Positions 33,637-42,476 are shown, counted from the first letter of the stretch. The stretch: 64,000 bases of DNA from Nocardioides limicola (GCF_016827675.1 NZ_JAERJA010000012.1:62001-126000); one strand, 5' to 3'. Made by a program: numbers and translations. The notes: generated by a model not told the origin, from the letters alone.

Positions 33637-34605
33637 ATGTTCGCTGTGTACGCCGACTCCTTCTCCTCCGACGACCCGCTGAGTGGCCTGGTGCTGGGGG
33701 ATCGCCCCGACCCGGTGGCCCCCGACGGCTGGACCACCGTGACCGTGAAGGCGGCCTCGCTCAACCACCACGACCTGTGGTCGTTGCGTGGGGTCGGGCT
33801 GAAGTCCGAGCAGTTGCCGATGATCCTCGGCTGCGACGCCGCCGGGTACGACGAGGACGGCAACGAGGTGGTGGTGCACGCGGTCATCTCCGACCCGGAC
33901 TGGTCGGGCGACGAGACCCTGGATCCCCGCCGCTCGCTGCTGTCGGAGCGGCATCAGGGCACCTTCGCCGAGAAGGTGGCGGTGCCCCGTCGCAACGTGG
34001 TGCCGAAGCCGGCGTCGATGTCGTTCGCCGAGGCGGCCTGTCTGCCCACCGCGTGGCTCACGGCGTACCGGATGCTCTTCACCCAGGGTCAACTCAAGGC
34101 CGGCGACTCGGTGCTCGTCCAGGGTGCCGGCGGTGGCGTGGCCACCGCGCTGATCGTGTTGGGTCGGGCAGCGGGGCTCCGGGTGCTGGCCACCAGCCGT
34201 GACGAGGGCAAGCGGGCCCGGGCCCTGGAGATCGGGGCACATGAGGTCTTCGAGTCGGGGGCGAGGCTGCCGATCAAGGTGGATGCGGTGATGGAGACGG
34301 TCGGCCGGGCCACCTGGTCGCACTCGATCAGGTCGCTGCGGCCGGGCGGCGCGATCGTGACCAGCGGCGCCACCTCAGGTCCGAACCTCGACGATGCCGA
34401 ACTCACCCGGATCTTCTTCCTGCAACTCAAGGTGATCGGGTCCACCATGGGCACCCGGGCAGAACTCGCCTCGCTGGTGCAGTTCCTCGACGCCACCGGC
34501 ACCCGGCCGTTGATCGACCGGGAGCTGCCGATGGATCAGGCCCGGGACGGGTTCACGGCGATGGTCGGGGGAGAGTTGTTCGGCAAGGTCGTGTTCACCC
34601 GATGA
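33637..34605 (+). CDS. Medium-chain (quinone-type) dehydrogenase/reductase
   Basis: 322 residues from the ATG at 33637. ASLNHHDLWSLRGVG and ILGCDAAGYDEDGNEV are the GroES-like domain; SVLVQGAGGGVATALIVLGRA is the NADPH-binding Rossmann motif (AGGGVA type of quinone reductases). The zinc ligands of alcohol dehydrogenases are absent, so it is a zinc-free enone/quinone reductase-like enzyme, although relatives are labelled zinc-binding dehydrogenases. It overlaps the SDR gene by four bases (ATGA), indicating a two-gene operon. Confidence 0.88.
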   Translation: MFAVYADSFSSDDPLSGLVLGDRPDPVAPDGWTTVTVKAASLNHHDLWSLRGVGLKSEQLPMILGCDAAGYDEDGNEVVVHAVISDPDWSGDETLDPRRSLLSERHQGTFAEKVAVPRRNVVPKPASMSFAEAACLPTAWLTAYRMLFTQGQLKAGDSVLVQGAGGGVATALIVLGRAAGLRVLATSRDEGKRARALEIGAHEVFESGARLPIKVDAVMETVGRATWSHSIRSLRPGGAIVTSGATSGPNLDDAELTRIFFLQLKVIGSTMGTRAELASLVQFLDATGTRPLIDRELPMDQARDGFTAMVGGELFGKVVFTR

Positions 34606-35285
34606 GGCACCTGGTCACCGGCGCAGGCTCCGGCATCGGCCGGGCGCTGGTCGACCTGCTGCACGGTCGCGGCGACGACCTGCTGCTCTGGGCCAGGGAC
34701 GCCGAGCGGGCCGAGGTGCTCGCCGGCCGGCACCCGGGAGCCGACATCCTGGTCGGTGATCTGGCCGACCCGGTGGCGCTGGAGCAGGTGTTGTCGACGC
34801 TGGAGCTGCCCGCGCGGTTGGACTCGCTGGTGCACTGCGCCGGCGTCGTCGACCTCGCCCCGGTCGAGGACCTGACCGCCGCCGACCTGATCCACCAGGT
34901 GGCCGTGAACGCGGTCGCCCCGGCGCTGATCAGCCGGGCCTGTCTGCCAGCGCTGCGCGCCGCTCAGGGGTCCGTCGTCTTCGTCAACTCCGGCGCCGGG
35001 CTGCACGCCCACCCGCACTGGTCGGCGTACGCCGCGTCGAAGCACGCTGTGAAGGCGATCGCCGACGCGTTGCGTGCGGAGGAGCAGCAGCAGGGCGTCC
35101 GAGTCACCTCGGTGTACCCCGGTCGGGTGGCCACCCCGATGCAGCAGAAGGTGCACGAGCAGGAGGAGCGGGACTACGACGCGTCCGCCTGGGTGCAACC
35201 GGGCACAGTGGCGGCTCAGATCCTCGCGGTGCTGGACCTGCCCGACGACGCGGTGGTGCCGGAGATCCAGATCAGACCTCGCTGA
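34602..35285 (+). CDS. Short-chain dehydrogenase/reductase
   Basis: 227 residues. The N-terminus has TGAGSGIGRALVDLL (TGxxxGIG), HCAGV corresponds to NNAG, SGAG carries the catalytic Ser, and YAASKHAVKAIADALR the YxxxK pair, so the active site is complete. Probably NADP(H)-dependent. Coupled to the quinone-reductase-like gene by an ATGA overlap. The substrate is unknown. Confidence 0.9.
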   Translation: MRHLVTGAGSGIGRALVDLLHGRGDDLLLWARDAERAEVLAGRHPGADILVGDLADPVALEQVLSTLELPARLDSLVHCAGVVDLAPVEDLTAADLIHQVAVNAVAPALISRACLPALRAAQGSVVFVNSGAGLHAHPHWSAYAASKHAVKAIADALRAEEQQQGVRVTSVYPGRVATPMQQKVHEQEERDYDASAWVQPGTVAAQILAVLDLPDDAVVPEIQIRPR

Positions 35286-35291
35286 TCCGGG

Positions 35292-35305
35292 CCCCGAAAA
35301 AGGGG
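35292..35305 (+). terminator. Small hairpin after the SDR gene
   Basis: CCCC-GAAAAA-GGGG just past the stop. Short, so weak. Confidence 0.35.
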
Positions 35306-35325
35306 ATGAGTTCGGCGGCGACCTC

Positions 35326-35352
35326 GGGAATAGTTGCAGTAGCCGACCAGTT
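35326..35352 (+). promoter_or_regulatory. Sigma-R-type promoter of the MFS transporter gene
   Basis: GGGAAT (35326-35331), 18 bases, GTT (35350-35352): the same elements and spacing as the sigR promoter at 17383. The expected start is near 35358, 55 bases upstream of the ATG at 35413, which has GAGGTG as ribosome site. A short dyad CCGAC-N7-GTCGG overlaps the -10. Confidence 0.7.
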
Positions 35353-35412
35353 GAGTCGGTTGTCGGGGGAGTCGCCCGGCGCGCCACCCCCTGATCTGAC
35401 CTGTGAGGTGTC

Positions 35413-36852
35413 ATGACTGCCGAGCTCACCGTCGAGCCAGGCGCCGCAACCGGACGGACCCCGGCCGTCGTCAAGTTGCTGGTGCTGGCGACCTTCGTAG
35501 TGATCCTCAACGAGACGATCATGATGAACGCCGTGCCTCGCCTGATGGAGTACTGGCAGGTCGACGAGGCCACCGCCCAGTGGGTCTCCACCGTGTTCAT
35601 GCTGACCATGGCTGCGGTGATCCCCATCACCGGCTGGTTCCTGCAGCGGTTCAGCACCCGGCAGGCCTTCGCCACCGCGATGACGGTCTTCCTGCTCGGC
35701 ACGGCGTTGGCTGCCGTGGCGCCCACGTTCGAGGTACTCCTGCTCGGGCGTGTCGTCCAAGCAGCGGGCACCGCGGTGATGATGCCGCTGCTGATGACCA
35801 CGCTGATGACGGTCGTCCCCGAGAGCGACCGGGGCCGGGTGATGGGCAACGTGACGATGGCGATCGCGGTGGCTCCGGCGCTCGGCCCGACCGTCTCCGG
35901 GGTGGTGCTCCAGTTCGGCTCCTGGCGGATGCTCTTCGTGGTGGTGTTGCCGATCGCCGGTGCCGTCACCTGGCTCGGCCTGCGCCGGCTGCAGAACATC
36001 GGCGAGCAGCAGGCCGGGAACGTCGACTGGCTCAGCGTGCTCGTCGCGGCGGCTGGATTCGGCGGGTTGGTCTATGGGCTCACCCTCTTCAGCGAAGGCG
36101 CCGGATCACTGCGCCCGTCGGCGACGGTCGTGGCCGGTCTGGCACTGATCGGGGTGTTCGTGCTCCGCCAACTCAGGCTGCAGCGCAGCCGTGGCCCGTT
36201 GATGGACCTGCGGGTGCTCCGCAGCTCCACCTACCTGCGTGCCCTGGTGCTGATGTCGCTGGCGTTCATGGGGATGCTGGGGGCGATGATCCTGCTCCCG
36301 CTCTATCTGCAGAACATCCGCGACCTGTCGCCGCTGCAGACCGGCCTGCTGGTGATGCCCGGCGGACTTGCGATGGGGCTGCTCGGTCCGACCGTCGGCC
36401 GTCTCTTCGACCGCTTCGGGGGCCGACCCCTGGTGATCCCCGCGTCGATCGCCATCGTGGTGTCGATGATCGGGTTCAGCCAGCTGTCGATGACGATGCC
36501 GTACTGGCTGCTGCTCGCCCTGCACATGGTCTTCATGATCAGCCTGGCGGCGCTGTTCACCCCCGCCTTCACGCTCGGGCTGGGTGCCCTGCCACCCCAC
36601 CTCTACTCACACGGCAGTTCGATGCTGGGCACCCTGCAGCAGGTGGCGGCGGCGTTCGGCACCGCGCTCGCGGTCACCGTCATGACTGTCCAGGCCGCGG
36701 CGTTGCGCGCCGACGGCGTCGCCGAGGAGTTGGCGCAACTGAGCGGGATCAAGGCCGCCTTCACGGTCGGTGCCGTCATCTCGCTGGTCGTGGTGGCGAT
36801 AGCGCTGGTGTTGCCGGGGCGCAACCCGAGCCAGCTCAACGACCGGGCCTGA
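35413..36852 (+). CDS. DHA2-family MFS drug exporter (EmrB/QacA type)
   Basis: 479 residues with about 14 hydrophobic segments. VILNETIMMNAVPRLMEYW is the DHA2 helix 1 signature and GRVVQAAGTAVMMPLLMTTL together with GPTVSGVVLQFGSWRMLF the motif C antiporter region. It should expel hydrophobic compounds by proton antiport. The cytoplasmic motif A is partly degenerate. The sigma-R-like promoter upstream predicts induction by thiol-reactive compounds. Confidence 0.92.
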   Translation: MTAELTVEPGAATGRTPAVVKLLVLATFVVILNETIMMNAVPRLMEYWQVDEATAQWVSTVFMLTMAAVIPITGWFLQRFSTRQAFATAMTVFLLGTALAAVAPTFEVLLLGRVVQAAGTAVMMPLLMTTLMTVVPESDRGRVMGNVTMAIAVAPALGPTVSGVVLQFGSWRMLFVVVLPIAGAVTWLGLRRLQNIGEQQAGNVDWLSVLVAAAGFGGLVYGLTLFSEGAGSLRPSATVVAGLALIGVFVLRQLRLQRSRGPLMDLRVLRSSTYLRALVLMSLAFMGMLGAMILLPLYLQNIRDLSPLQTGLLVMPGGLAMGLLGPTVGRLFDRFGGRPLVIPASIAIVVSMIGFSQLSMTMPYWLLLALHMVFMISLAALFTPAFTLGLGALPPHLYSHGSSMLGTLQQVAAAFGTALAVTVMTVQAAALRADGVAEELAQLSGIKAAFTVGAVISLVVVAIALVLPGRNPSQLNDRA

Positions 36853-36874
36853 GTACGGCGGACATCTCCAGGTC

Positions 36875-36889
36875 CACCCGGATCGGGTG
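36875..36889. terminator. Hairpin between the MFS and PhaC-like genes
   Basis: CACCCG-GAT-CGGGTG between convergent genes. Confidence 0.45.
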
Positions 36890-36902
36890 AGCGCGACCGG
36901 CC

Positions 36903-37961
36903 TCAGTCGAGGAAGTCGTCCAGGTGGGGCCAGCTCGTGGTCGGGGCATCCACTCCCGCGATCAGACCCAAGTGGCTCAACCCGTCGGCGGCGGCGTACC
37001 GGGCTCCGGGCACCACCTCGGTGCCCGCCTCGACGGCCGGGCCGTTGGCGATGTTGTCGGTGCGGCTGCCCACGAAGAGCACGCGGGTGGCGATCTCGGA
37101 CAGGGACACGGCACGACCCCGGCTCAGTCGCACGGTGCCGCTGGTGAGCTCGTTGCGGACCATCAGCCGAGAATGGATCTGGTGGTAGGCGCGTCCCGGG
37201 TATCCGGGCATCGAGCCGATGAAGCCGTCGACGGCCTCGGTCCTGGCCAGGGCCTCGGTGTCGTGCAGGTTGCGGGCCAGGAAGAGTGGCTTCGTCAGCT
37301 CACGCATCGGCGCCATCCCGCGATAGATGGCCTGCACCAGCGGACCCGGTACGCCGCCCATCAGCGCGGTCGCCGCGGTCACCGTGCGGGTGCCGAGGAG
37401 ACGGTCGGCGACGATCAGCGGCTGCACTGCCGGGATCAGGGAGTAGTCGATCGGAGTGCCGAACGCGGTCAGTGAGGCGATCGGCAACTCCGGGTGGGCG
37501 GCTGCGGTGAGCAGGCTCAGGGTGCCACCGAGCGACCAGCCGATCAGGTCCACGCTCTCGCCGCCGTGGGCGTCGGAGACCCGTTGCACGGTGCTGGGCA
37601 GGATGTCGTCGATCCAGGCCTCGAACCCCATCGCGCGGTCAGCGAACGAGATCGTGCCGTAGTCGACCACGTACACCTCCCGGCCGCCGTCGAGCAGGTG
37701 AGCCGCCAGGCTCTGGCCCGGCCGCAGGTCGAAGCAGGCCGTGGAGACGGCCAACGGCGGCACCAGCAGCACCGGACGTCGACGGCTGGCCGGACTGGCT
37801 CGGTAGAACCGGCGCAGCTGCCGGTGCGGCCCGTCGTACACGATCTTGGCGGGCAGGCCCGGGTACGACTCGACCCCGGAGCCGAAGGGGGAGATCGCGA
37901 CGGCGTTGCGGGCGGCTGTGGCCAGCGTCGGCAGCGGGGGTGCAGTGATCACGGGCGCCAT
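36903..37961 (-). CDS. PhaC-like alpha/beta hydrolase
   Basis: 352 residues. RRPVLLVPPLAVSTACFDLRPGQSLAAHLLDGGREVYVVDYG matches polyhydroxyalkanoate synthase-type hydrolases, but the nucleophile elbow is GWSLGG with serine rather than the PhaC cysteine, so polymerisation is unlikely and a lipase/esterase role more probable. The C-terminal GLSHLGLIAGVDA carries the histidine. It lies 64 bases downstream of the TetR gene in the same direction, so it may belong to the lipid-desaturation regulon. Confidence 0.8.
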   Translation of the reverse strand: MAPVITAPPLPTLATAARNAVAISPFGSGVESYPGLPAKIVYDGPHRQLRRFYRASPASRRRPVLLVPPLAVSTACFDLRPGQSLAAHLLDGGREVYVVDYGTISFADRAMGFEAWIDDILPSTVQRVSDAHGGESVDLIGWSLGGTLSLLTAAAHPELPIASLTAFGTPIDYSLIPAVQPLIVADRLLGTRTVTAATALMGGVPGPLVQAIYRGMAPMRELTKPLFLARNLHDTEALARTEAVDGFIGSMPGYPGRAYHQIHSRLMVRNELTSGTVRLSRGRAVSLSEIATRVLFVGSRTDNIANGPAVEAGTEVVPGARYAAADGLSHLGLIAGVDAPTTSWPHLDDFLD

Positions 37962-38025
37962 CGTCGCGGGTCGCCGAACTCGGCGTCCATGGAACGTGAC
38001 GAAGGTGACGCCGGCGTCCGCGCGT

Positions 38026-38655
38026 CTAGGACTGCCACTGCAGCGCGCCGACGAACACCATCTTCAGTTGCCGCCTCGCCACATCCCCGATCCGGCGGCG
38101 CTCCTCGGGCCGAGTGGCGGCAGCCAGGGCTTCGGCATGGCTGATCATCGCGGTGACCAGCAGGTTCGTCAGGATCCTCAGGTCCTCGCTGGACCAACGC
38201 TCGGCGCCGGGGAGCCGGGCCAGGTCCGTGGCGAGCTCGCGTTCGATCAGTTCGATCTCGTGACGTACGGCGGCGCGCACCGTGGTGGGACCGGCGACCC
38301 GCTCCCGGGCGATGAAGCGGAAGTGTGAGGCCTGGCGGGGGACCTGCTCGGTCAGGGCCGCCACCGAGGCGTCCACGATCACCCGCAACAGGTTCCCCGG
38401 AGAGGTGTCCGGGGGGAGCCGGCGGGCGTCGGCCAGCAGGTGGCGCAGAGAGCCGAACGACTCCTCGACCAGGGCCAGCCCCAGGGCGTCGAGGGAGTCG
38501 AAGTGGCGATAGAAGGCGGTGGGCACCACGCCCACCTCCTTGGCCACCTGGCGCAGCGAGAGCCCGACCAGGCTGGACTCCTCACTCAGCGCCAGCGCCG
38601 AGTCGAGGATCGCTCTCCGGGTGTGCTCCTTGCGCTCGGCGCGGGACATCTCCAT
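38026..38655 (-). CDS. TetR regulator divergent from the desaturase operon
   Basis: 209 residues. HTH: LVGLSLRQVAKEVGVVPTAFYRHFDSLDALG, closely like DesT-type regulators that sense acyl-CoA saturation (VGVVPTAFYRHF is typical). It is divergent from a ferredoxin reductase/desaturase pair, the arrangement of unsaturated fatty acid control. TAGGAT lies six bases before its ATG, and two copies of a 20-bp site flank the intergenic region. The ligand is inferred. Confidence 0.9.
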   Translation of the reverse strand: MEMSRAERKEHTRRAILDSALALSEESSLVGLSLRQVAKEVGVVPTAFYRHFDSLDALGLALVEESFGSLRHLLADARRLPPDTSPGNLLRVIVDASVAALTEQVPRQASHFRFIARERVAGPTTVRAAVRHEIELIERELATDLARLPGAERWSSEDLRILTNLLVTAMISHAEALAAATRPEERRRIGDVARRQLKMVFVGALQWQS

Positions 38656-38661
38656 GGAGCA

Positions 38662-38667
38662 ATCCTA
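38662..38667 (-). promoter_or_regulatory. Putative -10 of the desaturase-linked tetR
   Basis: Minus-strand TAGGAT, six bases before the ATG at 38655. Confidence 0.45.
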
Positions 38668-38674
38668 AGGGATG

Positions 38675-38694
38675 GTGCACGGGTGTTCACTGAA
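38675..38694. promoter_or_regulatory. TetR operator candidate, copy 1
   Basis: GTGCACGGGTGTTCACTGAA. It includes the perfect palindrome GTTCACTGAAC (38685-38695) and lies just upstream of the tetR -10. Confidence 0.6.
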
Positions 38695-38755
38695 CGTGGT
38701 CGACGTCACCTCGGAATGGCTTGACCGCAGCGGGGTGCCTTCGTCAGAGTATTGG

Positions 38756-38775
38756 GTGTACGGATGTTCACTGAA
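38756..38775. promoter_or_regulatory. TetR operator candidate, copy 2
   Basis: GTGTACGGATGTTCACTGAA, 18 of 20 bases identical to copy 1 and 81 bases away, directly upstream of the ferredoxin reductase ribosome site. Occupancy would block the desaturase promoter. Confidence 0.6.
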
Positions 38776-38788
38776 AGGATCCGTTCTG

Positions 38789-39862
38789 ATGGCTCTCGTC
38801 AACACCCTGCTGCGATCACGCGCAGTCGCGGCCCTCACCTCGCCGCACGGCGTCGACCGCTACCTCGAACTCGTCAACCCCATGTGGGCAGCCCACGACG
38901 TTCGGGGGCGGCTGATCGACCGCACCCTCGAGGTGGACGTGCCCGGTGCGCCTCCGGTCGCCACGCTGACCATCCAGCCGACCGGCAACTGGGCCGGCCA
39001 CCAGGCCGGACAGCACGTCCAGCTCGGCGTCGAGATCGCCGGCACGCGCACCACTCGCGTCTTCAGCGTCTCCTCAGCCGCCAGTGGCCGCGGCGACCAG
39101 TTCACCATCACCCTGCGCGCCAACCCCGACGGCATCGTCTCCTCCTACCTGGCCGAAGAGGCGCCGCTGGGCACCATCCTTCATCTCTCCCAGGCCCAGG
39201 GCGAGTTCACCCTTCCCGAGCAGATGCCCGAGCACGTGCTGATGATCTCCGGCGGGTCCGGGATCACCCCGCTGATGTCGATGCTGCGCACCCTGCAGCG
39301 GCGCACCCACCGGGGCCGGGTCACGTTCCTGCACTACGCGCAGTCCCCGGAGCACCAGATCTTCCGCGACGAGCTCGCCCAGGTGGCCACCTCGGGCTAC
39401 GGGATCGACCTGCACCTGGTCTACCCCGAGACCGGCGGCCGCTTCTTCACCCCGATGGAGCTCGAGCGCCTCGTCCCCGGCTTCCGTGACGTCGACACCT
39501 TTGCCGTCGGCCCGGCCGGTCTCATCGAGAAGGTGCAGGCGGCCTACGAGGGCTCCGACAAGCTCCGGGTCGAGTACTTCAAGGCGCCCGCCGTGTCGAA
39601 CGGATCGACCGAGGGTGACATCACCTTCACCCGGACCGGGACCAGCGCCGCCAACTCCGGCACCACCCTCCTGGAGCAGGCCGAGGCAGCGGGGCTCACC
39701 CCGGCCTTCGGCTGCCGGATGGGCATCTGCTTCTCCTGCACCGCCACCAAGAAGGAGGGGACCGTGCGCAACGTGCTGACCGGTGAGACCTCCTCGCTCC
39801 CCGACGAAGACATCCGCATCTGCGTGAGCACGCCTGAGGGCGACTGCGCAGTCGAACTCTGA
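38789..39862 (+). CDS. Ferredoxin reductase (FAD, NAD(P)H, 2Fe-2S) for the desaturase
   Basis: 357 residues from the ATG at 38789 with AAAGGA upstream. FAD domain (HVQLGVEIAGTRTTRVFSVSS), NAD domain (HVLMISGGSGITPLMSMLRTL) and a C-terminal plant-type ferredoxin with cysteines in AFGCRMGICFSCTATKKEG and a later cysteine (IRICVSTPEGDC). It is homologous to Rv3230c, the reductase that supplies electrons to DesA3. The desaturase gene follows 18 bases later. Confidence 0.93.
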   Translation: MALVNTLLRSRAVAALTSPHGVDRYLELVNPMWAAHDVRGRLIDRTLEVDVPGAPPVATLTIQPTGNWAGHQAGQHVQLGVEIAGTRTTRVFSVSSAASGRGDQFTITLRANPDGIVSSYLAEEAPLGTILHLSQAQGEFTLPEQMPEHVLMISGGSGITPLMSMLRTLQRRTHRGRVTFLHYAQSPEHQIFRDELAQVATSGYGIDLHLVYPETGGRFFTPMELERLVPGFRDVDTFAVGPAGLIEKVQAAYEGSDKLRVEYFKAPAVSNGSTEGDITFTRTGTSAANSGTTLLEQAEAAGLTPAFGCRMGICFSCTATKKEGTVRNVLTGETSSLPDEDIRICVSTPEGDCAVEL

Positions 39863-39880
39863 TCCAGAAAGGACATCATC

Positions 39881-41047
39881 ATGACTGTCAGCATCGAGAG
39901 GCCGCCCGTCAAGGCCGCGACCGACTCCGAACTCAGTTCGACCTACACCCTGACCGCGGAGCAGCTGGACGCGTTCGGTGACGAGATGGACGCCATCCGG
40001 CAGCGCGTGATCGCCGACCTCGGCGACGAGGACGCGGCGTACATCCGCAAGGTCGTGAAGTACCAGCGCGGCTTCGAGGTCGCCGGCCGGGTGATGTTCT
40101 ACCTCCCGCCGCTGTGGCCCGCCGCCGTCGCCTCCCTCTCCGTGTCGAAGATCCTCGACAACATGGAGATCGGCCACAACGTCATGCACGGCCAGTACGA
40201 CTGGATGGGCGACCCGGCCCTGAACTCCCGGATGTTCGACTGGGACACCATGGCTCCGGCCGAGAACTGGAAGTACGGCCACAACTACATGCACCACACG
40301 TACACCAACATCGTCGGCAAGGACCGCGACATCGGGTACGGCATCCTGCGCATGGACGAGGACCAGAAGTGGCGCCCCTACTACCTGGGCAACCCGGTCT
40401 ACGCCTTCTTGCTGATGGTCTTCTTCGAGTGGGGCGTGGCGCTCCATGACCTCGAGGCCGACGAGATCCTCGCGGGTCGCCGCCACCTGTGGAAGGGCGA
40501 GAACGCGCCGATCTTCCGCCGGCTCCGCAAGAAGATGGGCAAGCAGATCCTCAAGGACTACGTGCTCTTCCCGCTGCTGACCGGCCCGTTCTTCCTGAGC
40601 ACCCTGGCCGGCAACGCGGTTGCCAACCTGATCCGCAACATCTGGACCTTCAACATCATCTTCTGTGGTCACTTCCCGGCCGGTGTGGCGACGTTCTCGA
40701 TCGAAGAGACCGAGAACGAGTCCCGCGGTCAGTGGTACTACCGCCAGCTGCTCGGTTCGGCGAACATCACCGGCGGCAAGCTGATGCACGTGATGAGCGG
40801 CAACCTGTCCCACCAGATCGAGCACCACCTGTTCCCCGACATTCCGGCTCGCCGGTACCCCGAGATCTCGGTCGAGGTGCAGGAGATCTGCGAGCGCTAC
40901 GGCTTGCAGTACAACAAGGGCTCGCTGCCCGTCCAGCTCTGGTCGGTGGCCCGGAAGATCTTCCGGCTCGCGCTGCCGACCAAGGCTGAAGCAGCGACCG
41001 AGCCGCAGACGCGCTCCGCGTCAAGCGCCCCGGTCCGGGCCGCCTGA
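39881..41047 (+). CDS. Membrane acyl-CoA desaturase (DesA3-like)
   Basis: 388 residues. Three histidine boxes are present: GHNVMHGQYDW, HNYMHHTYTN and HQIEHHLFPD; hydrophobic segments around 65-85, 155-175 and 220-250 place it in the membrane. It introduces a cis double bond (usually Delta-9) into stearoyl-CoA with electrons from the preceding reductase. The pair matches Rv3230c/Rv3229c. AGAAAGGA precedes the ATG. Probably repressed by the divergent TetR when unsaturated acyl-CoA is ample. Confidence 0.93.
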   Translation: MTVSIERPPVKAATDSELSSTYTLTAEQLDAFGDEMDAIRQRVIADLGDEDAAYIRKVVKYQRGFEVAGRVMFYLPPLWPAAVASLSVSKILDNMEIGHNVMHGQYDWMGDPALNSRMFDWDTMAPAENWKYGHNYMHHTYTNIVGKDRDIGYGILRMDEDQKWRPYYLGNPVYAFLLMVFFEWGVALHDLEADEILAGRRHLWKGENAPIFRRLRKKMGKQILKDYVLFPLLTGPFFLSTLAGNAVANLIRNIWTFNIIFCGHFPAGVATFSIEETENESRGQWYYRQLLGSANITGGKLMHVMSGNLSHQIEHHLFPDIPARRYPEISVEVQEICERYGLQYNKGSLPVQLWSVARKIFRLALPTKAEAATEPQTRSASSAPVRAA

Positions 41048-41095
41048 GAGGAGACTCACGTTGCCCGAGCCTGTCTTGTCGCCGACACTGGACAC

Positions 41096-41344
41096 ATGAG
41101 CGAGAACGCTGGCGGCACGGACCGCCTCAGCAAGGTCGAGATCCGCAAGGACGCCGCGCAGAGCGTGCTCGAGGCAGGCATCGGCACCGTGGGCGAGGTG
41201 GCGGGGATCCTTACCGGCGCCGTGAAGGACGTGGTGGGCGCGGTGGGCGACCTGGCCACGGAGGTCTTCGAGATCTCCGACGCTGCCCGCCGTGCGGGCC
41301 AGGACCACGAGGTCGAACCGACCCGCGCGGCCGACGACGCCTAG
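41096..41344 (+). CDS. Small hypothetical protein
   Basis: 82 residues. The middle is glycine/alanine-rich with amphipathic helices (AAQSVLEAGIGTVGEVAGILTGAVKDVVGAVGDLATEVFEI), similar in composition to small membrane-associated stress proteins; the ends are charged. GACACT lies six bases before the ATG. No homologue is recognised. It follows the desaturase by 48 bases. Confidence 0.65.
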   Translation: MSENAGGTDRLSKVEIRKDAAQSVLEAGIGTVGEVAGILTGAVKDVVGAVGDLATEVFEISDAARRAGQDHEVEPTRAADDA

Positions 41345-41414
41345 GTTCGCAGAGTCCGAACGGCAACTCCCCACGTGCTTGACTGTCTTCCACGTCGGAC
41401 GGAAGGAGCCGTCG

Positions 41415-41855
41415 ATGCCGGACTGGCGGAAGCTCAAGCGAGTGGTGTTCGCGCGGCACAGCAATCCGTGGAGCATGTGGACGAGGTGGGCGAGCACACC
41501 GCTCGTGCTTGTCCCCGTGTGGCGACGCAGCCACCGCGACGCCGCCTTGGTCGGCCTGTGGATGGCAATCAACCCGGTGGTGTTCAGCGAACCCGCGGAC
41601 GACCGGTCATGGGCGACCCGGGCGGCTCTTGGTGAGGAGCAGTGGATCGACGAGCGGCCGATGGACGTCGCGATGGCGGTCAACGTCGCCGCAACCGCCG
41701 CCCTGCTGGTCGCGATGGTCGCCGCACATCGGCGCCGTGCCGGACCGGCCGCAGCAGCGACGGCACTGGAGATGGGGCTGCTGATGGTGTATTGGGAACT
41801 GATGGCCCGCTACTACGACCGCCATGGTGGCGTGGGTCGACCATCCCGACCGTGA
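41415..41855 (+). CDS. DUF6653-like membrane protein
   Basis: 146 residues from the ATG at 41415 with GGAAGGAG upstream. FARHSNPWSMWTRWASTPLVLVPVW and LWMAINPVVFSEP followed by EEQWIDERP are motifs I associate with the DUF6653 family; two or three hydrophobic segments are seen (about 30-60, 85-105 and 118-132). No function is known. It converges on the acetoacetate decarboxylase-like gene. Confidence 0.75.
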   Translation: MPDWRKLKRVVFARHSNPWSMWTRWASTPLVLVPVWRRSHRDAALVGLWMAINPVVFSEPADDRSWATRAALGEEQWIDERPMDVAMAVNVAATAALLVAMVAAHRRRAGPAAAATALEMGLLMVYWELMARYYDRHGGVGRPSRP

Positions 41856-41873
41856 CGCTGGCAGGCGGCGTCC

Positions 41874-42476
41874 CTACTCGAAGCGAAGTCGGAAGTTGGT
41901 CATCCGGAAGGAGCCCAACTGCCGGGCCGAGCCGAGGAAGCCCAACGGCCCGTCCGGGGTGAAGGTCCACTGGGCGCGGCAGGGCAGGGCCTTGGCGGAG
42001 CCACCCATCACCACGTGGGCGAGTTCGGGATGCTCGGGGATGCCCGGCTGCTCGACATAGCCCTTGAAGGGTGTCCGGAGGGCCAACTTGGAGACGTCGG
42101 AGAACTCGGCGGTCACGATCGGTTCACCGTGGGCGACGGCGGACCACGACGCTTGGGTGAGGGGCCCGCGGGAGCGGCGTTCCTGCTCGAAGTCGCACAA
42201 CTCCTTCGGAATCGCCCACAGTTCTCGACCCCCGGCCAGCGATGCCGGTGAGTCCACCCAGATGTCGGTGATGGTGACCACCCGCTTGCGGCCCCGCCTG
42301 CCCGCCCGGGCGACCAGCAACTCGCCGTACTCCAACGGGCTGGGGGAGACATAGTCGACCAGCGCGGCGCCGTAGATCCCGGCCGGATGCCGCTCGTCCG
42401 CAGCGACCGGCAGCCGGAAGACCGAGAGCCACATCGAGCCGTGCATCAGCCAGGGTGCCGGGGGATAGGCGGTCAC
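41874..42476 (-). CDS. Acetoacetate decarboxylase-like protein
   Basis: 200 residues from the GTG at 42476. YPPAPWLMHGSMWLSVFRLP, ALVDYVSPSPLEYGELLVA and DIWVDSPASLAGGRELWAIPKELCDFE are typical of the acetoacetate decarboxylase superfamily. The lysine of IPKEL is at the usual Schiff-base position. Many actinobacterial members are uncharacterised. It lies four bases after the DUF6104 gene, making kgd, DUF6104 and this gene one likely transcript. Confidence 0.82.
   Translation of the reverse strand: MTAYPPAPWLMHGSMWLSVFRLPVAADERHPAGIYGAALVDYVSPSPLEYGELLVARAGRRGRKRVVTITDIWVDSPASLAGGRELWAIPKELCDFEQERRSRGPLTQASWSAVAHGEPIVTAEFSDVSKLALRTPFKGYVEQPGIPEHPELAHVVMGGSAKALPCRAQWTFTPDGPLGFLGSARQLGSFRMTNFRLRFE

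Noticed and set aside
36903..37961. Polyhydroxyalkanoate synthase PhaC
   Set aside because: The nucleophile motif is GWSLGG (Ser), not the PhaC cysteine, and no phaE, phaR or phasin gene adjoins.
38685..38695. LexA/SOS box
   Set aside because: GTTCACTGAAC has the arms in the opposite arrangement to the actinobacterial GAAC-N4-GTTC box.
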